Assembly (NCBI RefSeq): GCF_900142655.1
Contig: NZ_FRBQ01000009.1
Span: 62,001-126,000, forward strand
DNA from: Phytopseudomonas punonensis
Lineage (GTDB): Bacteria; Pseudomonadota; Gammaproteobacteria; Pseudomonadales; Pseudomonadaceae
DNA length: 64,000 bases
Direction of reading: 5' to 3'
Below are positions 27,221 through 35,656 of the stretch, piece by piece. Numbering within the stretch: position 1 is the first letter of the stretch; each line of letters opens with the position of its first letter. The notes beneath the pieces are model-generated. The model worked only from the letters and a program-made list of their open reading frames with translations, searched no databases and was not told the DNA's origin. The position numbers and the translations under genes were made by a program.

Positions 27221-28177
27221 ATGAGCAATGTCTTGCTGAGCGCGCGCAGCAGTGTGTTCGAGCGCGCCGATCCTTACGCGGTGTCCGAGTATGTCAATCA
27301 GCACGTCGGTGCTCACTGCATTCGCCTGCCCACCAGCGGTTTTCCCGAGGCGAGCCTCAATCACCGCAAGTTCGCCAGCCTCGATCTGTGCCGCATCAGC
27401 TACGGTGGCAGCGTGCGCGTCACCTCGCCGGCGCTGGAAACCATCTACCACCTGCAGGTATTGCTCAAGGGCCATTGCCGCTCGCAGTGCCGCGGCCAGG
27501 AACACTTTTACGTGCCGGGCGAGCTGCTGCTGATCAACCCGGACGACCCGGTGGATCTGACCTATTCGGCCGATTGCGAGAAATTCATCGTCAAGCTGCC
27601 GGTCAGCCTGTTCGAGAACACCTGTCTGGAAAACCGCTGGATGCTGCCGCAAAGCGGTATCCGCTTCAGCGCCGCACGTCACGACATGGGTGAGCTCGAA
27701 GGGTTTTCCAACCTGCTGATGCTGATCTGTGAAGAAGCCGAAGCCGCCTCCAGCATGCCTCAGGTGCAGGAGCACTACGTGCGTATCATCGCCAGCAAGC
27801 TGCTGGGCCTGCTGGGCAACAACGTGCAGCGCGTGCAGCCGCAATCCCAGGGCGGCTCCTTCGAGCAGGTCGTCGATTACATCGAACAGCACCTGACGCA
27901 GGACATCGGCATCGAGCAGTTGGTAACGGTCGCCCGGGTCAGCGAACGGTCGCTGTATGCCCTGTTCGAGCGCCATGCCGGCATCAGCCCCAAGGATTAC
28001 ATCCGCCAGCGCAAGCTCGAACGCATCCATGCCCAGTTGCTCGACCCCGCCTGCAAGGTGCGCAGCGTTACCGAGATCGCCCTGGACCACGGCTTTCTGC
28101 ACCTGGGGCGTTTCGCCGAAGCTTACCGCCGGTGCTTTGGTGAGCTGCCGTCGGAGACCTACAAGCGCAACCGCTGA
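27221..28177 (+). CDS. benR: AraC/XylS-family activator of the ben operon
   Basis: A 318-residue regulator. The N-terminal ~200 residues form the benzoate-sensing AraC-binding-like domain. The C-terminal two-helix-turn-helix domain (from about residue 213, VVDYIEQHLTQDIGIEQLVTVARVSERSLYALF) ends in the AraC signature GFLHLGRFAEAYRRCFGELPSETYKR. Similarity to BenR/XylS and the TGCA-N6-GGNTA repeats before benA support the call. Unusually it lies 12 kb from benA, between catA and pcaI. An ATG at 27218 is adjacent; 27221 leaves 7 bp from GAGG and is preferred. Confidence 0.9.
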   Translation: MSNVLLSARSSVFERADPYAVSEYVNQHVGAHCIRLPTSGFPEASLNHRKFASLDLCRISYGGSVRVTSPALETIYHLQVLLKGHCRSQCRGQEHFYVPGELLLINPDDPVDLTYSADCEKFIVKLPVSLFENTCLENRWMLPQSGIRFSAARHDMGELEGFSNLLMLICEEAEAASSMPQVQEHYVRIIASKLLGLLGNNVQRVQPQSQGGSFEQVVDYIEQHLTQDIGIEQLVTVARVSERSLYALFERHAGISPKDYIRQRKLERIHAQLLDPACKVRSVTEIALDHGFLHLGRFAEAYRRCFGELPSETYKRNR

Positions 28178-28215
28178 GCCGGTTGGGCGAGGGGAGTGAT
28201 AGGTTTATAAGTCTT

Positions 28216-28249
28216 GTTCGATTATCGAACGGATAGTCGATTATCGGAT
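28216..28249. promoter_or_regulatory. PcaR-type operator before pcaI
   Basis: A perfect palindrome GTTCGATTATCGAAC (28216-28230), followed 19 bp on by a second, degenerate copy containing the same CGATTATCG core (28238-28246). It resembles the IclR-family PcaR box of P. putida pcaIJ. No pcaR gene is present in the window. Confidence 0.8.
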
Positions 28250-28334
28250 TGTTAGCCGCCTACTGGATGAGTACCTTGTGACCATACGGCAAATCGCCGC
28301 CCACGGTATCCAGAGCAACAAGACGAGAACGACC

Positions 28335-29186
28335 ATGGCTGAGATTCTCTCCCTGCGCGAAGCGGTCGAACGCTTCGTTCACGATGGCGACACCGTTGCC
28401 CTCGAAGGCTTCACCCACCTGATTCCGACCGCTGCGTCCCATGAGCTGATCCGTCAGAACAAGAAGGATCTGACCCTGGTGCGCATGACCCCCGATCTGG
28501 TCTACGACCTGCTGATCGGGGCCGGTTGCGCCAAGCGGCTGATCTTCTCCTGGGGCGGTAACCCCGGTGTCGGTTCGCTGCACCGCCTGCGTGATGCCGT
28601 CGAGAAGCACTGGCCGCACAAGCTGGAAATCAGCGAGCACAGCCACGCCGCCATGGCCAACGCTTATGTCTCCGGCGCCTCCAACCTGCCGTTCGCCGTA
28701 CTGCGCGGCTATCAGGGTTCGGACCTGGTCAAGGTCAACCCGGATATCAAGTTCATCGAATGCCCGTTCACCGGCGAGAAGCTGGCGGCGATTCCCAGCG
28801 TGCGCCCGGACGTCACCGTGATCCACGCGCAGAAAGCCGACCGCAAGGGCAACGTGCTGATCCAGGGCATCCTTGGCGTGCAGAAGGAAGCCGCCCTGGC
28901 CGCCAAGCGTTGCATCGTCACCGTCGAGGAAATCGTCGACGACCTGCAGGCACCGATGAACGCCTGCGTGCTGCCAACCTGGGCACTGACCGCGGTCTGC
29001 GTGGTGCCTGGCGGCGCCCATCCGTCCTATGCCCACGGTTACTACGAGCGCGACAACCGCTTCTACCAGGCCTGGGACCCGATTGCCCGTGACCGCGAAA
29101 CCTTCACCGCGTGGATCGACGAATACATCCGCGGCACCGAGGATTTTGCGCAGTACCAGGCGAAAGTGAATGGGGAGGCCAAGTGA
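28335..29186 (+). CDS. pcaI: 3-oxoadipate CoA-transferase, subunit A (CatI type)
   Basis: A 283-residue class I CoA-transferase alpha subunit that, with the next gene, activates 3-oxoadipate using succinyl-CoA. It opens MAEILSLREAVERFVHDGDTVALEGFTH and belongs to the glutaconate CoA-transferase-like/CatI line; the shorter ~231-residue PcaI of P. putida is a different branch. PAO1 PA0226 is the remembered counterpart. The frame opens at 28278, but the ATG at 28335 fits the family N-terminus. The stop overlaps the pcaJ start (TGATG). Confidence 0.9.
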   Translation: MAEILSLREAVERFVHDGDTVALEGFTHLIPTAASHELIRQNKKDLTLVRMTPDLVYDLLIGAGCAKRLIFSWGGNPGVGSLHRLRDAVEKHWPHKLEISEHSHAAMANAYVSGASNLPFAVLRGYQGSDLVKVNPDIKFIECPFTGEKLAAIPSVRPDVTVIHAQKADRKGNVLIQGILGVQKEAALAAKRCIVTVEEIVDDLQAPMNACVLPTWALTAVCVVPGGAHPSYAHGYYERDNRFYQAWDPIARDRETFTAWIDEYIRGTEDFAQYQAKVNGEAK

Positions 29187-29968
29187 TGAGCGACTTCAAT
29201 ACCAATGAAATGATGACCGTGGCCGCCGCGCGCCGCCTCGGCAATGGCAGCGTGTGCTTCGTCGGCATCGGCCTGCCATCCAAGGCCGCCAACCTGGCGC
29301 GCCTGACCCACGCGCCGGAAGTGGTGCTGATTTATGAATCCGGCCCGATTGGCGCCAAGCCAAGCGTGCTGCCGCTGTCCATCGGTGATGGCGAGCTGGC
29401 TGAAACCGCGGACACCGTGGTGCCGACCGGCGAGATCTTCCGCTACTGGCTGCAAGGCGGGCGCATCGACGTCGGCTTCCTCGGCGCCGCCCAGGTCGAC
29501 AAGTTCGGCAACATTAACACCACCGTGATCGGCGATTACCACGCGCCGAAAGTGCGCCTGCCGGGCGCTGGCGGCGCGCCGGAGATTGCCGGCAGCGCCA
29601 AGAAAGTGCTGATCATCCTCAAGCAGGGTCATCGCACCTTCGTCGACAAACTGGCGTTCATCACTTCGGTCGGCCATGGCGAAGGTGGTGACCACCGCAA
29701 GCGCCTGGGCCTGCCGGGCGAAGGCCCGGTGGCGATCATCACCGACCTGTGCATCATGGAGCCGGAAGCCGGCAGCAACGAATTCATCGTTACCTCGCTG
29801 CACCCGGGGGTGACCCGTGAGCAGGTGATCGAGAACACCGGCTGGCAGATCCGTTTCGCCGACAACGTGACCACCACCGAGGCGCCGAAAGCCGAGGAAC
29901 TGGCTGCCCTGCGTGATCTGGAAGCGCGTACTGCCGCTGCCCATGGGCAGAAGGGTGGTGACGAATGA
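29186..29968 (+). CDS. pcaJ: 3-oxoadipate CoA-transferase, subunit B (CatJ type)
   Basis: A 260-residue beta subunit. The likely CoA-ester-forming glutamate is Glu51 in LIYESGPIGA, close to Glu54 of glutaconate CoA-transferase subunit B. Other conserved parts are GIGLPSKAANLAR near the N-terminus and the GAGGAPEIAGSAK segment. The ATG at 29186 is preceded by GGGGAGG (29172-29178) and overlaps the pcaI stop by one base. The end overlaps pcaF by 4 bp. Confidence 0.92.
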   Translation: MSDFNTNEMMTVAAARRLGNGSVCFVGIGLPSKAANLARLTHAPEVVLIYESGPIGAKPSVLPLSIGDGELAETADTVVPTGEIFRYWLQGGRIDVGFLGAAQVDKFGNINTTVIGDYHAPKVRLPGAGGAPEIAGSAKKVLIILKQGHRTFVDKLAFITSVGHGEGGDHRKRLGLPGEGPVAIITDLCIMEPEAGSNEFIVTSLHPGVTREQVIENTGWQIRFADNVTTTEAPKAEELAALRDLEARTAAAHGQKGGDE

Positions 29969-31170
29969 GCCGCGAGGTATTTATCTGCGACGCCGTGCGC
30001 ACGCCAATCGGGCGCCTCAACGGTGCGCTCTCCGCAGTGCGCGCCGACGACCTGGCGGCGATCCCGCTCAGGGCGCTGGTCGAGCGCAACCCACAGGTCG
30101 ACTGGTCGGCGGTCGATGAAGTATTCATGGGCTGCGCCAACCAGTCTGGCGAAGACAACCGCAACGTCGCCCGTATGGCGCTGCTGCTGGCTGGCCTGCC
30201 GGAAAGCGTGCCGGGCGTGACGCTGAATCGTCTATGTGCTTCGGGCATGGAAGCGGTCGGTGCTGCGTTCCGCGCCATCACCTCGGGCGAGATGGAGTTG
30301 GCCATTGCCGCCGGCGTCGAGTCGATGACCCGCGCGCCCTATGTGATGGGCAAGGCCGACAGCGCCTTTGGCCGTGGCCAGAAGCTGGAAGACACCACTC
30401 TGGGCTGGCGCTTCGTCAACCCGTTGATGAAAGAGCAGTACGGCGTCGACCCGATGCCGGTCACCGGTGACAACGTCGCCGAGGAGTATGGCGTCAGCCG
30501 CGCCGACCAGGACGCCTTTGGCCTGCGTAGCCAGCAGCGCGCTGCCGCTGCCCAGGAAGCCGGTTACTACGCCGAAGAAATCGTCCCGGTGGTGATCAAG
30601 ACCAGGAAGGGCGAAGTGGTTGTCGACACCGATGAGCACCCGCGCGCCGACACCACTGCCGAAGGCCTGGCCAAGCTGAAGCCGGTCAACGGCCCGGACA
30701 AGACCGTTACCGCGGGCAACGCCTCGGGCCTCAACGATGGTGCCTCGGCGATGATTCTGGCTTCTGCCGAAGCGGTTAGGAAATATGGGCTCAAGCCCCG
30801 CGCCAAGGTGCTGGGCATGGCCAGCGGTGGCGTGGCGCCACGCATCATGGGCGTCGGCCCGGTGCCGGCGGTGCGCAAGCTGCTGGCGCGCCTGAACCTG
30901 AGCATCGAGCAGTTCGACGTGATCGAGCTGAACGAAGCCTTCGCCGCCCAGGGCCTGGCAGTGACCCGCGACCTCGGCTTGCCGGACGACAGCCCCAAGG
31001 TCAACCCGAACGGCGGCGCCATCGCCCTTGGCCATCCGCTGGGCATGAGCGGCAACCGCCTGGTACTGACCGCCGTGCACCACCTGGAAAAGACCGGCGG
31101 CAAGCTTGGTTTGGCGACCATGTGCGTGGGTGTAGGGCAGGGGCTGGCGCTGGCTATCGAGCGGGTTTAG
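29965..31170 (+). CDS. pcaF: 3-oxoadipyl-CoA thiolase
   Basis: A 401-residue thiolase splitting 3-oxoadipyl-CoA into succinyl-CoA and acetyl-CoA, the last step of the beta-ketoadipate pathway. Active-site residues are Cys91 (NRLCASGMEA), the histidine of NPNGGAIALGHPLG and the second cysteine in TMCVGVGQG. The NEAFAAQ motif is present. It overlaps pcaJ by 4 bp, and a 380-bp structured gap separates it from pcaT. Confidence 0.97.
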   Translation: MSREVFICDAVRTPIGRLNGALSAVRADDLAAIPLRALVERNPQVDWSAVDEVFMGCANQSGEDNRNVARMALLLAGLPESVPGVTLNRLCASGMEAVGAAFRAITSGEMELAIAAGVESMTRAPYVMGKADSAFGRGQKLEDTTLGWRFVNPLMKEQYGVDPMPVTGDNVAEEYGVSRADQDAFGLRSQQRAAAAQEAGYYAEEIVPVVIKTRKGEVVVDTDEHPRADTTAEGLAKLKPVNGPDKTVTAGNASGLNDGASAMILASAEAVRKYGLKPRAKVLGMASGGVAPRIMGVGPVPAVRKLLARLNLSIEQFDVIELNEAFAAQGLAVTRDLGLPDDSPKVNPNGGAIALGHPLGMSGNRLVLTAVHHLEKTGGKLGLATMCVGVGQGLALAIERV

Positions 31171-31211
31171 GGCCTGTTTGCGAAGTGGTGAAAACGGTCG
31201 TTCGCCTCGTA

Positions 31212-31277
31212 GGTGGATGGCGCTTTTTTCATCCACCGTTGCGATTGCTGCGGTGGACGGATAAAGCGCCACCCACC
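31212..31277. repeat. Nested palindrome after pcaF
   Basis: An outer 15-bp inverted repeat with one mismatch (31212-31226 with 31263-31277) encloses inner complementary CATCCACC and GGTGGACG segments. GGTGGATG with CATCCACC also pairs locally (31212-31219 with 31230-31237) around a run of T. It resembles the dispersed GGTGGATG-type palindromes at 23387 and 51657 and may terminate the pcaIJF transcript. Confidence 0.6.
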
Positions 31278-31323
31278 CTGTGGCACTCGACCCACATAGG
31301 GTTTGACGTCGACCGCGTATTTT

Positions 31324-31370
31324 GTGGGAGGGCGCCATGCGCCCGATTCGCGGGCATGGCCCGCTCCCAC
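31324..31370. repeat. REP-type palindromic repeat, copy 2 (short)
   Basis: A 47-bp element with the same ends as the copies at 23177 and 37497 (GTGGGAG and CTCCCAC) and inner GGCGCCATGCGCCC and CGCGGGCATGGCCCG segments. Confidence 0.75.
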
Positions 31371-31429
31371 GATCATGACCAAGCCGCCAGTTCTATTGCT
31401 AAGACGACTTCCGAGGTTTCGTTTGTCCT

Positions 31430-31464
31430 CGCCAGGGCGCGGTCCACGACCCCGTGGCCTGGCG
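31430..31464. repeat. Hairpin in the pcaT leader
   Basis: A compound hairpin: 7-bp arms CGCCAGG/CCTGGCG (31430-31436 with 31458-31464) around an inner CCACG/CGTGG stem. A further small palindrome, AAATGA-N4-TCATTT, is at 31480-31495. No gene was seen in 31171-31550; a promoter for pcaT is expected here. Confidence 0.5.
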
Positions 31465-31550
31465 GGGATGAGCGACTCGAAATGACGAATCATTTTGTTA
31501 CAGGTGGTGTCGGAGTAGGGAACAGTCCTGTTTCCTACCAGTGAGTATCC

Positions 31551-32867
31551 ATGATGAGTACTGAAGCCAGCGCGGCGTACCAAGCCCCCAACTACAGCCC
31601 GGAAGAGCGCCGCAAGCGCATCTTCGCCATCGTCGGTGCCTCCTCGGGCAATCTGGTCGAGTGGTTCGACTTCTACGTGTATGCCTTCTGCGCGATCTAC
31701 TTCGCGCCGGCTTTCTTTCCCTCCGATGACCCGACCGTGCAGCTGCTCAATACCGCAGGCGTATTCGCTGCCGGCTTTCTGATGCGGCCGATCGGTGGCT
31801 GGGTGTTTGGCCGGGTTGCCGACAAATACGGCCGCAAGGTCTCGATGATGATCTCGGTGCTGATGATGTGCCTCGGCTCGCTGGCCATCGCCTGCATGCC
31901 GACCTACAGCAGCATCGGCACCCTGGCGCCCGTGCTGCTGTTGCTGGCGCGGCTGTTCCAAGGCCTGTCGGTGGGCGGCGAGTACGGCACCACCGCCACC
32001 TACATGAGCGAAGTGGCGCTCAAGGGCCAGCGCGGCTTCTTCGCCTCCTTCCAGTACGTCACCCTGATCGGCGGGCAACTGCTCGCGGTGCTGGTCGTGG
32101 TGATCCTGCAGCAGACGCTGAGCGAGGATGAACTGCGCGCCTGGGGCTGGCGTATCCCGTTCGTGATCGGCGCCATGGCTGCCGTGGTGGCGTTCTACCT
32201 GCGCCGCTCGCTGGACGAAACCGCCAAGCAGGATCAGATCGGCAACAAGGAATCGGGCAGCATTGCCTACCTGTTCAAACACCACAAGGCTGCGTTCTTC
32301 ACCGTGCTGGGCTACACCGCCGGTGGCTCGCTGATCTTCTATACCTTCACCACCTACATGCAGAAGTACCTGGTCAACTCGGCCGGCATGAGCGCCAAGA
32401 TGGCCAGCGGCATCATGACCGGTGCGCTGTTCCTGTTCATGATCATGCAGCCACTGTTCGGCGCGCTGTCCGACCGTATCGGCCGGCGCACCTCGATGCT
32501 CTGGTTCGGCGCTCTGGGCGCTATCTGCACCTGGCCGATCCTGGCCTTGCTGCACACCGTGCAGAGCCCGGTGATGGCCTTCCTGTTGATCATCGCAGCG
32601 CTGGCCATCGTCAGCCTGTACACCTCGATCAGCGGCCTGGTGAAGGCCGAGATGTTTCCGCCGGAAGTCCGCGCCCTCGGCGTCGGCCTGGCCTATGCGG
32701 TGGCCAACGCGCTGTTTGGCGGCTCGGCTGAATATGTTGCCCTGGGCCTGAAATCCATCGGTATGGAACAGACCTTCTACTGGTACGTATCAGGCATGAT
32801 GGTGCTGGCCTTTCTGGTCAGCCTGCGCCTGCCGCGGCAGGCCAGTTACCTGCATCACGATCATTGA
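31551..32867 (+). CDS. pcaT: PcaT-like MFS dicarboxylate/aromatic-acid transporter
   Basis: A 438-residue inner-membrane carrier of the metabolite:H+ symporter family, with about 12 helices. The N-terminal GNLVEWFDFYVYAF, the MFS motif GRVADKYGRK and the LFQGLSVGGEYG segment are typical of KgtP/PcaT proteins. Between pcaF and pcaB, as in the PAO1 pca cluster, it probably imports beta-ketoadipate or a related dicarboxylate; the substrate is inferred. Two adjacent ATGs (31551, 31554) could start it. It ends 18 bp before pcaB. Confidence 0.88.
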   Translation: MMSTEASAAYQAPNYSPEERRKRIFAIVGASSGNLVEWFDFYVYAFCAIYFAPAFFPSDDPTVQLLNTAGVFAAGFLMRPIGGWVFGRVADKYGRKVSMMISVLMMCLGSLAIACMPTYSSIGTLAPVLLLLARLFQGLSVGGEYGTTATYMSEVALKGQRGFFASFQYVTLIGGQLLAVLVVVILQQTLSEDELRAWGWRIPFVIGAMAAVVAFYLRRSLDETAKQDQIGNKESGSIAYLFKHHKAAFFTVLGYTAGGSLIFYTFTTYMQKYLVNSAGMSAKMASGIMTGALFLFMIMQPLFGALSDRIGRRTSMLWFGALGAICTWPILALLHTVQSPVMAFLLIIAALAIVSLYTSISGLVKAEMFPPEVRALGVGLAYAVANALFGGSAEYVALGLKSIGMEQTFYWYVSGMMVLAFLVSLRLPRQASYLHHDH

Positions 32868-32885
32868 CCACGGAGTGTTCGCTGT

Positions 32886-34250
32886 ATGAGTTCCAGGCCC
32901 GCTAGCCAGCTGTTCGATGCCTACTTCACGGGTGCGCCGATGCGCCAGGTGTTCAGCGACCATGGCCGGGTGCAGGGCATGCTCGACTTCGAGGCGGCGC
33001 TGGCACGGGCCGAAGCGGCGGCCGGGGTGATTCCCCGTGAGGTGGTGGCCGATATCGAGGCCGCCTGCCGGGCTGAACTCTATGACTTCGACGCCCTGGC
33101 TATCGCCATCGGCAGCGCCGGCAACTCGGCGATTCCATTGGTCAAGGCGCTGGGCAAGCGCATCGCGGCGAGCAATGCCGAAGCCGAGCGCTACGTGCAT
33201 ATGGGCGCCACCAGCCAGGACGCCATGGACAGCGGCCTGGTGCTGCAACTGCGCGCGGCCATCGACCTGCTGGAGCGCGACCTCGAAACCTTGAGCCGGC
33301 AGCTGGCCGAGCAGGCCCAGCGCCATGCGGCTACGCCGATGGCCGGGCGCACCTGGCTGCAGCACGCCACGCCGGTCACCCTGGGTATGAAGATCGCCGG
33401 CTGGCTCGGTGCCATCGACCGCCATCGCCAGCGCCTCGACGAAATCAAACCACGCCTGCTGTGCCTGCAGTTTGGCGGCGCTTCCGGCAGCCTGGCGGCG
33501 TTGGGCGACAAGGCCTGGTCGGTGGTGGGTGCCCTGGCGGCTGAGCTGGATCTGCAACTGCCCGAGCAACCCTGGCACACCCAGCGTGATCGCCTGGTCG
33601 AGTTCGCCAGCCTGCTCGGCTTGATTGCCGGCAGCCTGGGCAAAATGGGCCGTGACATCAGCCTGCTGATGCAAACCGAAGCCGGCGAGCTGTTCGAACC
33701 CTCGGCGCCAGGCAAAGGTGGCTCCTCGACCATGCCGCACAAGCGCAACCCGGTGGGTGCTGCCGTGCTGATCGGTGCTGCCACCCGCGCGCCCGGGCTG
33801 GTCGCCACCATGTTCGCCGCCATGCCCCAGGAGCACGAGCGCAGCCTCGGCCTGTGGCACGCCGAGTGGGAGACGCTGCCCGAGCTGTGCTGCCTGGTAT
33901 CCGGCGCCCTGCAGCAGGCTCTGATCATGGTGCCCGACCTCGAAGTGGATGCCGAACGCATGGCCGCCAACCTGGAATTGACCCGCGGCCTGGTGCTTGC
34001 CGAGGCGGTGAGCATCGCCCTGGCGCGGCGCATTGGCCGCGACGCCGCCCACCATCTGGTCGAGCAATGCTGCAAACAGGCGGTGCAGGAGGGCGTTCAT
34101 CTGCGCGACGTGCTGGGCGCCAATGCCGAGGTCACCGCGCAACTGTCTGCCGAAGAACTGGATCGTCTGCTCGACCCCGCCCATTACCTGGGCCAGGCGC
34201 AGCGCTGGGTCGACCGTGCGGTGGCTCAGCACCGCTCAGCGAGTCACTGA
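32886..34250 (+). CDS. pcaB: 3-carboxy-cis,cis-muconate cycloisomerase
   Basis: A 454-residue member of the fumarase/aspartase superfamily. The superfamily signature SSTMPHKRNP and the MGATSQDAMDSG segment are both present. It cyclises 3-carboxymuconate in the protocatechuate branch, so it is not needed for benzoate via catechol; its presence ties this operon to 4-hydroxybenzoate/protocatechuate breakdown, although pcaGH is not in the window. pcaD follows after 25 bp. Confidence 0.95.
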   Translation: MSSRPASQLFDAYFTGAPMRQVFSDHGRVQGMLDFEAALARAEAAAGVIPREVVADIEAACRAELYDFDALAIAIGSAGNSAIPLVKALGKRIAASNAEAERYVHMGATSQDAMDSGLVLQLRAAIDLLERDLETLSRQLAEQAQRHAATPMAGRTWLQHATPVTLGMKIAGWLGAIDRHRQRLDEIKPRLLCLQFGGASGSLAALGDKAWSVVGALAAELDLQLPEQPWHTQRDRLVEFASLLGLIAGSLGKMGRDISLLMQTEAGELFEPSAPGKGGSSTMPHKRNPVGAAVLIGAATRAPGLVATMFAAMPQEHERSLGLWHAEWETLPELCCLVSGALQQALIMVPDLEVDAERMAANLELTRGLVLAEAVSIALARRIGRDAAHHLVEQCCKQAVQEGVHLRDVLGANAEVTAQLSAEELDRLLDPAHYLGQAQRWVDRAVAQHRSASH

Positions 34251-34275
34251 ATCGTTTTCCCGTTAGGAGATTGTC

Positions 34276-35067
34276 ATGCCTGTCGTATCCCTCGCCGATG
34301 GCGACCTGAACTACCTGCTCGAAGGCCCGGCCGATGCACCGGTGCTGGTGCTTTCCAACTCCCTGGGCACCAACCTGCATATGTGGGATGCGCAGATCCC
34401 GGCGTTCAGCGAACATTTCCGGGTGCTGCGTTACGACACCCGCGGTCATGGCCAGTCGCTGGTCACGCCCGGCTTCTACAGCATCGAGCAGAACGGCCGC
34501 GACGTGCTGGCGCTGCTCGATGCGCTGAACATCGACAAGGCGCATTTCTGCGGCCTGTCCATGGGCGGCCTGATCGGCCAGTGGCTGGCGATCAATGCCG
34601 CCTCGCGCGTGGATCGTCTGGTGCTGTGCAACACCGCCGCCAAGATAGGCACCGACGAGGTGTGGAACACCCGCATCGACACCGTGCTCAAGGGCGGCGA
34701 GAAGGCCATGCGCGACCTGCGTGATGCCTCCATCGAACGCTGGTTCACCGCGCCGTTCGCCAAGGCTCAGCCGGAGAAGGTCGACCCCATCGTCACCATG
34801 CTGGCGCAGACCTCGCCGCAAGGCTATGCCGGCAACTGTGCGGCGGTGCGCGATGCCGATTACCGTGAGCAGATCGCGAGCATCACCGCGCCGGCGCTGA
34901 TCGTCTGCGGCACGGGGGATGCAGTTACCACGCCGGAGCACGGCCGCTTCATGCAGGAGCGCATTGCTGGCGCCGAGCTGGTCGAGTTCGACGCTGCACA
35001 CCTGTCCAACGTGCAGGCCGGTGAGTTGTTCACCGGGCGGGTACTGAGCTTTCTGCAAACCAATTGA
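34276..35067 (+). CDS. pcaD: 3-oxoadipate enol-lactonase
   Basis: A 263-residue alpha/beta hydrolase that opens beta-ketoadipate enol-lactone, the point where the catechol and protocatechuate branches meet. The nucleophile is Ser95 in GLSMGG, the acid lies in CGTGDAVTTP, and the His in AAHLSNVQ. AGGAGA precedes the ATG. pcaC follows after 58 bp. Confidence 0.96.
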   Translation: MPVVSLADGDLNYLLEGPADAPVLVLSNSLGTNLHMWDAQIPAFSEHFRVLRYDTRGHGQSLVTPGFYSIEQNGRDVLALLDALNIDKAHFCGLSMGGLIGQWLAINAASRVDRLVLCNTAAKIGTDEVWNTRIDTVLKGGEKAMRDLRDASIERWFTAPFAKAQPEKVDPIVTMLAQTSPQGYAGNCAAVRDADYREQIASITAPALIVCGTGDAVTTPEHGRFMQERIAGAELVEFDAAHLSNVQAGELFTGRVLSFLQTN

Positions 35068-35125
35068 GCGAGCTGTGCGTGGGCGTCGTCGGACGCCCAC
35101 GCCGTGAAGAGAAATGGAGCCACCG

Positions 35126-35524
35126 ATGGACGAAAAACAACGCTACGACGCCGGCATGCAGGTGCGCCGCGCGGTGCTGGGCGATACCCATGTCAACCGC
35201 AGCCTGGAAAAACTGACGCCGTTCAACGAAGAATTCCAAGAGATGATCACCCGCCATGCCTGGGGCGATATCTGGACGCGCCCGGGCCTGCCGCGCCATA
35301 CCCGCAGCCTGATCACCATCGCCATGCTGATCGGCATGAACCGCGAGGGCGAATTGAGGCTGCACCTCAAGGCCGCCAAGAACAACGGCGTGACCCGCGA
35401 GGAGCTCAAGGAGCTGATCATGCAGAGCGCGATCTACTGCGGTATTCCCGCTGCCAATGCCACCTTCCACCTGGCCGAAGAGCTGTGGGACGAAGTCGGT
35501 GTCGAGTCGCTGAACAAATCCTGA
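35126..35524 (+). CDS. pcaC: 4-carboxymuconolactone decarboxylase
   Basis: A 132-residue CMD-family protein converting 4-carboxymuconolactone to the enol-lactone used by PcaD. The conserved ITRHAWGDIWTRPGLPRHTRSL and IYCGIPAANATFH segments are present. The frame opens four codons earlier (35114); the ATG at 35126 gives the family start MDEKQRYD and has GGAG at 35116-35119. Last gene of the pca operon, followed by a strong terminator. Confidence 0.96.
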   Translation: MDEKQRYDAGMQVRRAVLGDTHVNRSLEKLTPFNEEFQEMITRHAWGDIWTRPGLPRHTRSLITIAMLIGMNREGELRLHLKAAKNNGVTREELKELIMQSAIYCGIPAANATFHLAEELWDEVGVESLNKS

Positions 35525-35540
35525 GAGCTCGCTGTTCCAG

Positions 35541-35567
35541 AAAGCCCCGCATCAGCGGGGCTTTTAT
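35541..35567 (+). terminator. Rho-independent terminator after pcaC
   Basis: A 10-bp stem (35541-35550 with 35555-35564), 4-nt ATCA loop and T-rich tail, 16 bp after the pcaC stop. It closes the catabolic block. Confidence 0.92.
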
Positions 35568-35656
35568 TGTCTGGTGATTTTTTGCAGTGCTTGATGTTTG
35601 CCGTGGCGCCCCCATCTGATTGACAGGTTCTTCCTCCTTCTGCCTTCGAGTGCGCC

